DNA of 14,602 nt from Peptoniphilaceae bacterium AM52-5BH (GTDB lineage: Bacteria; Bacillota; Clostridia; Tissierellales; Peptoniphilaceae). The position numbers and the translations under genes were made by a program. The notes under the pieces are model-generated. The model did no database searches and was not told where the DNA came from. It saw only the letters and a program-made list of their open reading frames with translations. Every line of letters begins with the position of its first letter. Position 1 is the first letter of the stretch. The stretch is from positions 1-14,602 of the forward strand of contig JAQEDR010000034.1 in the NCBI GenBank assembly GCA_027669155.1, given 5' to 3'. Positions 1 to 7,030 of the stretch are shown here, piece by piece.

Positions 1-63
1 TTTATGCACGAACTTAGTTTGCTTTAGGTGTCGCGATATTATTTGCAATTCATAATAAAAATA

Positions 64-135
64 AAAGCGTTCTATTATAAGAAAAAGGGTTTGTATACAA
101 TACAATATTATCCTGATACTTAAATAGGACGCTTT
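64..135 (-). terminator. Possible long-loop terminator after the recombinase gene
   Basis: Two 13-base arms at 64-76 and 123-135 are inverted copies of each other with 12 of 13 positions matching. On the minus strand the second arm runs into a T-rich tract (positions 63 down to about 52). This lies directly downstream of the minus-strand recombinase gene, so a terminator is the simplest reading. The 46-base loop is unusually long and contains a small palindrome (TTGTATACAA, 91-100), so it may instead be a recombination or protein-binding site. Positions 1-63 show no gene. Confidence 0.4.
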
Positions 136-137
136 AT

Positions 138-1127
138 CTATATATTTAGATTAGACAGTGGATTCTTATTCACAGCATTTTTAAGGTCTTCATCATCAAG
201 GTGGGTATATATTTGGGTGGTAGAGATATTTTCATGGCCTAAAATGTCCTTGAGAGCTCTTATATCGACACTACCGTATTTATACATTAGTGTCGCAGCC
301 GTGTGCCTTAACTTATGAGTAGAGTATACAGAAGTATCAAATCCTGCCTTTTTTAGATACTTATCTATAGTGCTCTGAACTGCTCTTTTTGAAATTCTTT
401 TCTTTCTTGTTGAGATAAATAGGGCATCTATCTCTAAATCTTTAATATACTTATTTCTAATTACAATATATTGATCGAGAAGATCTCTACAATTATTAGT
501 CAAATAGACAGTTCTTTCTTTATTTCCTTTTCCAATTATATTAAAATGATCATATATGATATCTTCCATGTCGATACTTACGAGCTCTGATAAACGCATA
601 CCTGTTGTTAAGAAGGTAAATACAATAGAAAGGTCTCTATATCTTAGGAATTCATTATGCTCATTTTTAATAGTATCGAGTAACAACTCAGTCTCATTTA
701 ATGTTAAATAAACAGGTTGTCTTTGGCTTATTTTAGGATTTGATAGCTTGTCACTAATATTTGTATTAATAACTTCTATTTCAGAGAATAAATACTTATA
801 GAAAGATTTTATAGCTGATATTTTCCTTGATCTAGTAGTGGAAGAATCATTCTTCTCGTTGTCTAAAAAACTAAGAAAAGCGTAGAAGTCCTGGAGAGTC
901 AATGTTTCAAAAAACTTAGGACCAACAATTTTATTGATTTTTTTATTATCGAATTCTTCATTAAAACTATCTTTATCACCATAATATTCCTTTCTTACAA
1001 TCATATATCTAATCATTAGCATAAGATCATATCGATATTCCTTAATTGTGTTAGAGGATAGGCCTCTAATCGATTTTAAATAATTTAGATAATCTGTAAT
1101 AATGATCGGTTCATTAATTTCTTTCAT
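138..1127 (-). CDS. Tyrosine recombinase, XerC/XerD-like integrase family
   Basis: This is a site-specific tyrosine recombinase of 329 residues. The N-terminal part (about 6-118) is the helical SAM-like core-binding domain, and about 140-325 is the catalytic domain. The full catalytic set is visible: Arg178 in TTGMRLSE, the beta-hairpin Lys200 in GKGNKER, His271 and Arg274 in HKLRH, His298 in LGH, and the nucleophile Tyr307 in TTQIYTH. I chose the ATG at 1127 because AAGGA (1134-1138) sits six bases upstream; an in-frame ATG at 1133 directly abuts that SD and is less likely. It is longer than the usual 295-305 residues because of an insertion in the N-terminal domain (about 48-70). It stands alone, with its own promoter. 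It could be the housekeeping dimer-resolving recombinase or a dedicated invertase or integrase; the sequence alone does not decide, so I give no gene symbol. Confidence 0.9.
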   Translation of the reverse strand: MKEINEPIIITDYLNYLKSIRGLSSNTIKEYRYDLMLMIRYMIVRKEYYGDKDSFNEEFDNKKINKIVGPKFFETLTLQDFYAFLSFLDNEKNDSSTTRSRKISAIKSFYKYLFSEIEVINTNISDKLSNPKISQRQPVYLTLNETELLLDTIKNEHNEFLRYRDLSIVFTFLTTGMRLSELVSIDMEDIIYDHFNIIGKGNKERTVYLTNNCRDLLDQYIVIRNKYIKDLEIDALFISTRKKRISKRAVQSTIDKYLKKAGFDTSVYSTHKLRHTAATLMYKYGSVDIRALKDILGHENISTTQIYTHLDDEDLKNAVNKNPLSNLNI

Positions 1128-1168
1128 AAACATTCCTTAATTTATCATATTTTTTTTCTTACATTAAA

Positions 1169-1196
1169 ATTATACTGGTAATAACATAATTTTCAA
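1169..1196 (-). promoter_or_regulatory. Sigma-A-type promoter of the recombinase gene
   Basis: On the minus strand, TTGAAA (1191-1196) and a perfect TATAAT (1169-1174) are separated by 16 bases. This predicts a start of transcription near 1162 and a leader of about 35 nt before the ATG at 1127, with the AAGGA ribosome binding site at 1134-1138 inside it. Confidence 0.65.
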
Positions 1197-1199
1197 TTT

Positions 1200-1500
1200 A
1201 TTGCACAAAATTACTATTTTGTGAAATAAATTATTTTTCTCTTACGCTCCTCTCAGATTGATTTTCTTAGTATTTTTAATTAGGTTATTTCTTAGAACAT
1301 TTCCTTAAATAAGTAGATTTTTTCTAAACAAGCATTCACTTATAGATTGCTTATATCTCAGTAAAAAATATTAATGCTTTGTATAGATTTATTTTCTGTA
1401 TTTCGAAGTAATCAATTAACTATTTTTCTATATCAATATATCTACTATAATAATATATCTTTAAATATAATACTAAACCAATTCTATCATCCAACCTTAC
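1200..1500. other. AT-rich stretch with no recognisable gene
   Basis: No open reading frame of useful length, RNA gene or convincing hairpin was found on either strand. The stretch is extremely AT-rich and dense in stop codons. It lies downstream of the decayed IS200 transposase on the minus strand, so it may hold the eroded right end of that element or old intergenic DNA. I could not trace the transposase C-terminus into it with confidence. Confidence 0.5.
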
Positions 1501-1744
1501 CGTTTGAGATATTTATTTAATTCTTAGTTTCTAGATGTACTTTATTTTAGGTCACTTACATAGGAAGTAATAATTATATACTATTGTTAATACTATGCAA
1601 TCCTCTATTTTTAAATTAATTATCATATACGATATTTTTAATTTCATTACAATATTTTAAATAGAATAGCTCATATTTTGCGATATAAGCGATTTTAAAA
1701 AATTAGGTATGCAATAGTATGTATTGAATTTAGTTAGGTGAGAT

Positions 1745-2005
1745 AAATTTTTTTGGTCTTTGTTTAATATATCTAATTATTAGTAATACATGATTATTGA
1801 TAGAATACTAGCAACATATGTATATGACATAGGCATATCTCTGCTTAAATTTGTCTTATTTCATTTCATGAACAAAAATTTCTAAGCATGCGCCATATAT
1901 CATTTCTTATATGTCTATATATTAACTAATCTTCTATATTTTGGGTGCAAAAACTCTATTATATTTGTATCTCAATCTTGTATGGGATAAAATATTGATA
2001 TCCAC
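1745..2005 (-). pseudogene. tnpA: IS200-family transposase remnant (Y1 HUH enzyme), many lesions
   Basis: Read on the minus strand from a possible GTG at 2005, the translation gives an N-terminus containing SHTRLRYKYNRVFAPK. It matches the IS200 pattern SHTKWxCKYHIVFxPK, with VFAPK at 1940-1954. A one-base insertion after it restores YRR, and a second near 1922 leads into YRHIRNDIWRMLRNFC. The same frame then continues past a TGA (1866-1868) and a TAA (1845-1847) into AEICLCHIHMLL. This aligns without gaps to the family segment ending in EAEACPDHIHMLV. The metal-binding HIH lies at 1818-1826. A weaker match to the YLKGKSSL segment follows (about 1755-1790, another frame). Beyond that the C-terminal half, including the catalytic tyrosine, cannot be traced. 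With at least two frameshifts and two stops it cannot make active transposase. Confidence 0.75.
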
Positions 2006-2054
2006 GATTGCCTCATTATTTAATTTTTCATGCGACTATCACAATTATACTCTA

Positions 2055-2121
2055 AGGAGGTCTTCTTGGTGCTTGAAGCTAGAGCTTATTCCCTCACAAC
2101 CTGCATAGCAGGTGGTTTTTT
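2055..2121 (+). ncRNA. Possible short RNA antisense to the IS200 transposase leader
   Basis: The plus strand has a TATACT box (2046-2051) with a poor TTTTTC-like -35 about 16 bases upstream. About 50 bases later comes a clear intrinsic terminator, giving a putative transcript of about 65 nt. It would run opposite to the transposase 5' region, the position held by the art200 antisense RNA in Salmonella IS200. CTCTA (2050-2054 region) and TAGAG (about 2079-2083), with CTTC/GAAG inside, can form an imperfect stem. The call rests on position and the terminator; the promoter is weak. A GTG-started 42-codon frame at 2069-2197 with an AAGGAGGT in front also exists, but it crosses two terminators and is probably not a gene. 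Confidence 0.3.
2099..2121 (+). terminator. Intrinsic terminator on the plus strand
   Basis: ACCTGC (2099-2104) and GCAGGT (2108-2113) form a perfect 6-bp stem with a three-base loop, followed by GG and then six T. The T-tract lies only on the plus side, so it does not serve rny. It most likely ends a short antisense RNA of the IS200 relic. Confidence 0.65.
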
Positions 2122-2163
2122 GTTTCGCTCTCTTTCGTTCGCTCAACTCACTAAAGTGAACAA

Positions 2164-2191
2164 TAAAAAGACTACCAAATTTTTGGTAGTC
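2164..2191 (-). terminator. Intrinsic terminator of rny
   Basis: GACTACCAAA (2170-2179) and its exact inverted copy (2182-2191) form a 9-10 bp stem with a tiny loop. On the minus strand it is followed by CTTTTTA. It begins 17 bases past the rny stop codon, so it is the expected end of the rny transcript. Confidence 0.85.
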
Positions 2192-2207
2192 AGTTAAAAT
2201 ACAATAT

Positions 2208-3764
2208 TTATTTAGCAAAATCAATCACTTTAGACTCTCGTAATACATTAACCTTGATTTCACCAGGATACTCTAATTCTTCTTCAATTTTCTTTGCAAT
2301 TTCTCTAGCAATTACAATCATTTCATCATCGGAAACCTTATTTGGCTTAACCATAATTCTTAGTTCTCTACCTGCTTGTAGAGCGAATGATTTCTCGATA
2401 CCATCAAATGAATTAGCGATTCCTTCGAGATTTTCAAGTCTCTTAACGTATTTTTCTAAGCTTTCACGTCTTGCTCCAGGTCTTGCAGCTGATATAGCAT
2501 CTGCTGTTTGTACCAAAATTGATTCGACACAATTAGGTTCAACTTCGCCATGGTGGGATTCTATGGCATTTATGACATATTTATTCTCGCCATATTTATT
2601 GGCCATATCTACACCTAAGCTAACATGAGTTCCTTCTTGTTCGCGATCAATAGCCTTACCTATATCGTGTAGTAGGCCACCACGTCTAGCTATTTGTGGA
2701 TTTGCACCTATTTCTTCTGCAAGCATTCCTGCAAGGTTTGCTACTTCGACAGAGTGCTTTAGTATATTTTGCCCATAAGATGTCCTAAATTTCATCTTAC
2801 CGACCAATTTGACTAACTGAGGATGTAAGTTTACAACACCAGCTTTGTCTACAGCCTCTTGTCCATCTTCCATAATTCTCTGTTCTACTTCTTCATCTGC
2901 CTTATTGATCATTTCTTCGATTCTTGAAGGATTTATCCTTCCATCCTGAATCAATCTCTCAAGGGCAACCTTTGCGACTTCACGTCTTACAGGTTCAAAT
3001 GAAGATATAACAACGGCTTCTGGTGTATCATCTATTATTAGATCTACACCTGAAGCTTGTTCAAAAGCTCTTATATTTCTACCTTCACGGCCTATAATTC
3101 GACCTTTCATTTCATCATTAGGTAGAGATATAACTGAAACTGTATTTTCAGCTACTTGTTCTGCAGCATATCTTTGAATTGTTGTTGCTAGTATATCTGT
3201 AGCTATTTTTTTACTTTCAGCTTTTACTCTCTCCTCAGCTTCTTTTATAAGCTTAGCTGATTCGTGAATAGTTTCACTTTTAACATTTTTTAGAATTATT
3301 TCCTTTGCTTCATTATTGGTGAGTCCAGCGATGTTTTGTAATTCCAATTGCTGTTCTTCAATCAATTTATCAATTCTGTCTTCTTTTTGTTTTAACTTTT
3401 TCTGATCACTAGAGATTTGATCAGACTTTTTGTCAATCAATAAAGATCGATTGTCTAAGCTTTCTTCTTTTTTCAACAGACGAGCTTCTCTTTTATCAAG
3501 ATCATTTCTGGCCTGTCTAAACTTCTCTTCATTTTCAGATTTCAATTTAGATATTTCATCTTTAGCTTCAAGAAGAGTTTCTCTCCTCAAGACTTCGGCC
3601 TGGTTATTAGCATCTTCGATTATTTTTCTACTGAGTTCTTCAGCTGAACCAATCTTAGCCTCACCAGTCTTCTTACGATAAAGATAGCCAAAATTAAAAG
3701 CTAACAATACGAAGGCGACAGCTATGATAAGAATAACGATTGGGTTAATACTTTCAAACATCAT
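2208..3764 (-). CDS. rny: Ribonuclease Y, membrane-anchored endoribonuclease
   Basis: RNase Y makes the initiating endonucleolytic cuts in mRNA decay in Firmicutes and acts at the inner face of the membrane. At 518 residues it matches the usual ~520. The order is typical: one N-terminal membrane helix (about 8-27), a long charged coiled coil (about 40-200), a KH RNA-binding domain (about 210-275) with GxxG at 225-228 (GREG), then an HD domain. The HD metal and catalytic residues are His337, His366-Asp367 in LLHDIG, His404-405 in ESHH, and Asp422 in TADAISAARPG. A strong GGAGG lies four bases before the ATG at 3764. A second ATG three bases on (3761) has seven-base spacing and may equally be the start. 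It has its own promoter and terminator, so it is probably transcribed alone, though no terminator separates it from cysE upstream. Confidence 0.97.
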   Translation of the reverse strand: MMFESINPIVILIIAVAFVLLAFNFGYLYRKKTGEAKIGSAEELSRKIIEDANNQAEVLRRETLLEAKDEISKLKSENEEKFRQARNDLDKREARLLKKEESLDNRSLLIDKKSDQISSDQKKLKQKEDRIDKLIEEQQLELQNIAGLTNNEAKEIILKNVKSETIHESAKLIKEAEERVKAESKKIATDILATTIQRYAAEQVAENTVSVISLPNDEMKGRIIGREGRNIRAFEQASGVDLIIDDTPEAVVISSFEPVRREVAKVALERLIQDGRINPSRIEEMINKADEEVEQRIMEDGQEAVDKAGVVNLHPQLVKLVGKMKFRTSYGQNILKHSVEVANLAGMLAEEIGANPQIARRGGLLHDIGKAIDREQEGTHVSLGVDMANKYGENKYVINAIESHHGEVEPNCVESILVQTADAISAARPGARRESLEKYVKRLENLEGIANSFDGIEKSFALQAGRELRIMVKPNKVSDDEMIVIAREIAKKIEEELEYPGEIKVNVLRESKVIDFAK

Positions 3765-3800
3765 ATCACCTCCTAATTTAGGAATTATTATCCCTATATC

Positions 3801-3809
3801 ATTATACCA
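3801..3809 (-). promoter_or_regulatory. Extended -10 promoter of rny
   Basis: On the minus strand TGGTATAAT carries the TGn extension plus a perfect -10 box, about 37 bases upstream of the rny ATG. The -35 region 17 bases further up is poor, as is usual for extended -10 promoters. A second TATAAT lies about 23 bases upstream. The short dyad CCTAATTTAGG (3773-3783) lies just upstream of the GGAGG ribosome binding site. Confidence 0.5.
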
Positions 3810-3866
3810 TAAATTAAATTATATACGAAAAATATAAAACTGTATTTATGAATTTACATTTTGATT

Positions 3867-4394
3867 TCATTTCTTATTTGAAATAATTCTAGCAGGTGCT
3901 CCAACTGCAGTAGAATTATCATCTATATCCGTTAGAACAACCGCATTAGCTCCTATTTTTACGTTATCTCCAATATTAATATTTCCCAAAAGAACTGCAC
4001 CAGCACCTATCATGACATTATTACCTATGGTAGGATGTCTTTTTGTTTTTTCATTTGACACTGCTCCTAATGTTACACCATGGTATATCAGACAGTCATC
4101 ACCGATTTCGGCTGTTTCACCAATTACTACCCCCATGCCATGATCTATGTATAGGAGTTTGCCTATTTTTGCTCCAGGATGGATTTCAATTCCCGTCTCC
4201 ATCCTGGACTTATAGGCAATTTCCATAGCTTCATATAAGTTTCCATCTATAAAAAGCTTATGGGCAGACCAATGGTATAATAAGGCTCTTATACCTGGAG
4301 AAAAGAGGGCAGCTTCTTCTCGACTCCTGAGTGCTGGATCCCTCTTAATTGCATTATCTATTAATTCTTCTTTATATTCTTTATAGCTGTTCAT
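3867..4394 (-). CDS. cysE: Serine O-acetyltransferase
   Basis: CysE transfers acetyl from acetyl-CoA to L-serine, giving O-acetylserine, the carbon skeleton for cysteine. The 175-residue protein has the short Firmicutes form. A helical N-terminal part holds RDPALRS and YHWSAHKLF (about 18-47). A left-handed beta-helix of hexapeptide repeats follows (about 70-170), with [34 protein letters not shown] and GAPARI. The catalytic His is His85, with Glu70 in GIEIHP as in Bacillus. I chose the ATG at 4394, which overlaps the last 14 bases of cysK; the frame is open to a GTG at 4427, but neither start has a clear SD, so translation may be coupled to the end of cysK. The C-terminus is SNKK and lacks the terminal Ile that docks CysE into CysK in the classical cysteine synthase complex. 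Confidence 0.93.
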   Translation of the reverse strand: MNSYKEYKEELIDNAIKRDPALRSREEAALFSPGIRALLYHWSAHKLFIDGNLYEAMEIAYKSRMETGIEIHPGAKIGKLLYIDHGMGVVIGETAEIGDDCLIYHGVTLGAVSNEKTKRHPTIGNNVMIGAGAVLLGNINIGDNVKIGANAVVLTDIDDNSTAVGAPARIISNKK

Positions 4395-5297
4395 TTTCGT
4401 ACAATTCGGTGGATAAATATCTTTCACCAGTATCTGGTAGAACTGTAATTACTGATTTTCCTTCGCCTAATCTATCAGCTATTTCAATTGCACCACATAC
4501 ATTTGCTCCTGAAGAAATACCTACTGCAAGTCCTTCATCCTTAGCTAAAGTTCTACTCATCTTTATTGCATCCTCTGATGCTACGCCTACAATCCCATCC
4601 ACTATTGAAAAGTCTAAGTTCTTAGGAATAAAGTTTCCTCCAATACCTTGTATCTTGTGTCCGCTTGCTTTTCCTCCAAAAAGTAAAGGGCTCTCTTTTG
4701 GTTCAATAGCATAGATTTTTACGTTTTGATTACTCTCTTTTAGTCTTTTACCGACACCTGTTACAGTTACACCTGTACCAACACCTGCTATAAAAGCATC
4801 TGGTGTGAGTTCTTCAAGGATTTCTGGTCCTGTTGTTTCATAATGAGCTTTGATATTAGCAGGATTTGATAATTGATCTGGGAAGAAATATCCTTTTTCT
4901 TCTGATAATTCTTTTGCCTTATTGTATGCTCCTTGTAAAGCACCTTCGGTAGTTCTTATAACTTCAGCTCCATAAGCCATAGCTAGTTTTGCTCTTTCTA
5001 TACTCATAGATGCTGGCATAGTTAGGATTAATTTATAGCCTTTAGCTGCAGCTAGGGCCGCGAGTGCTACGCCAGTATTTCCACTTGTAGGCTATACAAT
5101 AATTCCACCTTCTTTTAATAGTCCTTCTCTTCTGCATCCTCTATCATATATAAAGCAATCCTATCTTTAATAGAACCTGCAACATTGTTTTTTTCTACTT
5201 TTACATATATATCAGCTCTTCCCTCTTTTTTAAGAGATTCAAGATTTAGTAAAGGTGTATTACCTATTAATTCTTTAGCATTATTTTTAATTGTCGT
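4381..5297 (-). pseudogene. cysK: Cysteine synthase (O-acetylserine sulfhydrylase), inactivated
   Basis: CysK is a PLP enzyme that makes cysteine from O-acetylserine and sulfide. The full homologous stretch would be about 305 codons, the normal family length, but three lesions lie in its 5' part. The codon six bases after AAAGG (5304-5308) is ACG (5295-5297) where ATG is expected. One base, probably a G, is missing near 5122-5126 in what should read EKGLLKEGG. An amber TAG (5092-5094) replaces the Glu of IIEPTSGNTG. The PLP lysine region AGSIKDR is still visible upstream (Lys codon 5166-5168), as is IGNTPL. Downstream the frame is open, with an ATG at 5019 giving 212 residues ([29 protein letters not shown]). 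That fragment lacks the PLP lysine and so cannot be an active synthase. Clustered sequencing errors are the main alternative, but three errors in about 200 bases seems unlikely. Confidence 0.88.
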
Positions 5298-5338
5298 ATT
5301 TATCCTTTCATTTATTATTAATCTCTAACGACTCTCTA

Positions 5339-5369
5339 TTTATACCCTTAATATTAATTTTATACACAA
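5339..5369 (-). promoter_or_regulatory. Weak candidate promoter of cysK-cysE
   Basis: On the minus strand TTGTGT (5364-5369) and TATAAA (5339-5344) are 19 bases apart, which is longer than ideal. They sit about 42 bases upstream of the likely original cysK start. No T-box, S-box or other recognisable leader was found in the 214 bases between tsf and cysK. Confidence 0.25.
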
Positions 5370-5449
5370 ACATTTTATTTAATTTAGATTAGATTTAAGA
5401 ATTTCATGGTCTCGGCGTCTATTTGTAAAATAAAATAAAATTGTTATAG

Positions 5450-5482
5450 AAAAAGACAAACCCAGTCATCTAGGTTTGTCTT
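5450..5482 (-). terminator. Intrinsic terminator of rpsB-tsf
   Basis: AGACAAACC (5454-5462) pairs exactly with GGTTTGTCT (5473-5481) across a ten-base loop. On the minus strand it is followed by a run of T (5454 down to 5450). It lies 30 bases beyond the tsf stop and separates the translation genes from cysK. Confidence 0.85.
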
Positions 5483-5511
5483 ATCTTTCAGAAATATAAT
5501 TAGATATTAAT

Positions 5512-6177
5512 CTATCTCATTTGGCTTTGCACTTCTTTAGCGAAGTCTTCTTCTTTTTTCTCTAAGCCTTCACCAACTTCGAATCTAGAAAATCTTCTGA
5601 TTTTGATGTTTTCTCCAACATCGTTTGCTGTATTTCTTAGGTATTCTTCGATTGTGATGTCAGGATTCTTAACGAATGGTTGATCTAATAGGCATACTTC
5701 AGAGAACCATTTTTTCATTCTTCCTTCAACCTTTTTCTCAGCAATCATTTTTTTCTTATCTTCAGGCATGTTATCATTTGCTTCGTTGATAGCTTGGTTT
5801 ACAAGAATTTCCTTTTGTTCAGCTACAATTTTTTCATCAGCATCATCTTCAGAGATGAATAATGGGCTAACAGCAGCTATGTGCATAGCAATATCTTTAG
5901 CGAAATTTTTAACTGTATCAGTGTTTGCAGAGAAGTCAGTTTCTGTATTGATTTCAACCACAACTCCAATTTTGTCGTTGTGAATGTAAGATCCGATAAC
6001 ACCTTCAGCAGCAATTCTACCAGATTTCTTATCTAGTGTTGCTTGACCTTTTTCTTTAAGGAGCTTTTGAGCTTGATCGATATCACCATTAGCTTCTTCT
6101 AGAGCCTTTTTACAATCCATCATTCCAGCGCCAGATCTTTCTCTTAATTCTTTAACTAATTTTGCACTAATTGCCAT
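5512..6177 (-). CDS. tsf: Translation elongation factor Ts
   Basis: EF-Ts is the nucleotide exchange factor that releases GDP from EF-Tu in the cytoplasm. The N-terminal UBA-like domain (about 1-52) has VKELRERSGAGMMDCKKAL. The EF-Tu contact motif TDFSAN (80-85) takes the place of the usual TDFVA. A KKWFSEVCLLDQPFVK segment (about 155-170) and a C-terminal IKIRRFSRFEVGEGLEKK match the family end. At 221 residues it is shorter than the ~283-293 of E. coli and Bacillus and resembles compact versions with a reduced core domain. GGAG lies six bases before the ATG. It follows rpsB after a 10-base gap, the standard rpsB-tsf pair, and is closed by a strong terminator. Confidence 0.97.
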   Translation of the reverse strand: MAISAKLVKELRERSGAGMMDCKKALEEANGDIDQAQKLLKEKGQATLDKKSGRIAAEGVIGSYIHNDKIGVVVEINTETDFSANTDTVKNFAKDIAMHIAAVSPLFISEDDADEKIVAEQKEILVNQAINEANDNMPEDKKKMIAEKKVEGRMKKWFSEVCLLDQPFVKNPDITIEEYLRNTANDVGENIKIRRFSRFEVGEGLEKKEEDFAKEVQSQMR

Positions 6178-6187
6178 TGTAATCTCC

Positions 6188-7030
6188 TTAATTTTCTTCT
6201 GTTTCGTCTAAGTTTTGTGATTTTAATTCTTCCGCAGCTTCTTTTATTTCATCATCAGAAACTTCTTCAACTACTTCTTCTGTATTTTCTTCTGTTTCTT
6301 CAGCTTCATCTTCTTCTACAAAATCTTCTTCAGATGCGTCGAATTGGCTTCCTTGGTTGGCTTCTACAACTGCATCAGCAATTACTGATGTTATAAGCTT
6401 AACAGCTCTAATAGCATCATCATTTCCTGGGATAGCTAGGTCAACTTCATCTGGATCGCAGTTTGTATCAACAATAGATATAACTGGTATTCCAAGGATT
6501 TTAGCTTCGTGAACAGCTATCGCTTCTTCACCTGGATCTACAACAAATAGTAGGTCTGGAAGATCTTCCATTTCCTTGATACCACCAAGGTTCTTTTCTA
6601 GTCTGTCCATTTCTTTTTGATATTGTAGAACTTCTTTTTTAGGTAAAAGATCGAATGTTCCATCTTCTTCCATTGCTTCATATTTTTTAAGCTTGTTGAT
6701 AGATTGTCTAATTGTCTTGAAGTTTGTAAGCATTCCACCTAACCATCTGTTAGATACGTAGAATTGACCACTTCTCTTTGCTTCTTGTTCAATAGAATCT
6801 TGAGCTTGTTTCTTTGTACCAACAAATAACACTCTACCACCGTCAGCTACGATATCTCTAACTTGTGCGTAAGCTTCTTCGATTTGAACGGCTGTTTTTT
6901 GTAGATCTATAATATAGATTCCATTTCTTTCTGTGAAGATGTATTTAGCCATTTTAGGATTCCATCTTCTAGTTTGGTGACCAAAGTGTACACCTGCTTC
7001 TAATAACTTTTTCATTGAAACTACTGCCAT
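6188..7030 (-). CDS. rpsB: 30S ribosomal protein S2, with long acidic tail
   Basis: S2 is a structural protein of the small ribosomal subunit. Residues 1-225 cover the whole conserved protein: [19 protein letters not shown] (9-27), [13 protein letters not shown] (64-76), the [11 protein letters not shown] signature (94-104), DLLFVVDP and [23 protein letters not shown]. It is 280 residues, against about 241-246 in E. coli and Bacillus. The excess is a C-terminal tail (about 229-280) very rich in Glu and Asp with no obvious fold. The ATG at 7030 has GGAGG about six bases upstream. It heads the rpsB-tsf operon, with its own promoter behind ftsY. Confidence 0.98.
   Translation of the reverse strand: MAVVSMKKLLEAGVHFGHQTRRWNPKMAKYIFTERNGIYIIDLQKTAVQIEEAYAQVRDIVADGGRVLFVGTKKQAQDSIEQEAKRSGQFYVSNRWLGGMLTNFKTIRQSINKLKKYEAMEEDGTFDLLPKKEVLQYQKEMDRLEKNLGGIKEMEDLPDLLFVVDPGEEAIAVHEAKILGIPVISIVDTNCDPDEVDLAIPGNDDAIRAVKLITSVIADAVVEANQGSQFDASEEDFVEEDEAEETEENTEEVVEEVSDDEIKEAAEELKSQNLDETEEN

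Larger units (their letters stand above)
1500..2160 (-). mobile_element. Decayed IS200-type insertion sequence (boundaries approximate)
   Basis: The element is recognised by its transposase fossil (about 1745-2005, minus) and by a structured non-coding region upstream of it (about 2046-2160). Such structure is expected at the left end of IS200 elements, which have hairpin ends, no terminal inverted repeats, and a terminator plus antisense RNA near the tnpA start. The structured part contains a plus-strand hairpin terminator (2099-2121), a short palindrome (2148-2159) and a repeated TTCGCTC (2124-2130 and 2138-2144). IS200 elements are roughly 700 bp, so an extent of about 1450-1500 to 2160 is plausible, but I cannot see the exact ends. 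The relic sits just downstream of the rny terminator. Confidence 0.6.

Noticed and set aside
64..135. A core Xer (dif-like) recombination site
   Set aside because: Xer core sites have about 11-base arms separated by 6-8 bases. Here the arms are 46 bases apart.
2069..2197. A 42-codon GTG-started frame with an ideal AAGGAGGT upstream
   Set aside because: It crosses the plus-strand terminator (2099-2121) and the whole rny terminator stem, so a transcript would rarely reach its end. It lies antisense to the IS200 leader, and the peptide has no recognisable domain.
3773..3783. The dyad CCTAATTTAGG next to the rny ribosome binding site as an operator or hairpin
   Set aside because: It is too short, with an odd centre and no room for a loop, and such AT-rich dyads are expected by chance in DNA of this composition.
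4381..5019. A stand-alone 212-residue cysteine synthase
   Set aside because: The homologous frame continues upstream with IGNTPL and the PLP-lysine segment in the expected register apart from the lesions. The short frame begins mid-domain and lacks the PLP lysine, so it is a fragment of a pseudogene.
5298..5511. A cysteine-responsive leader (T-box or similar) in front of cysK
   Set aside because: After the tsf terminator only about 150 bases remain, with no T-box sequence, specifier stem or second terminator visible.
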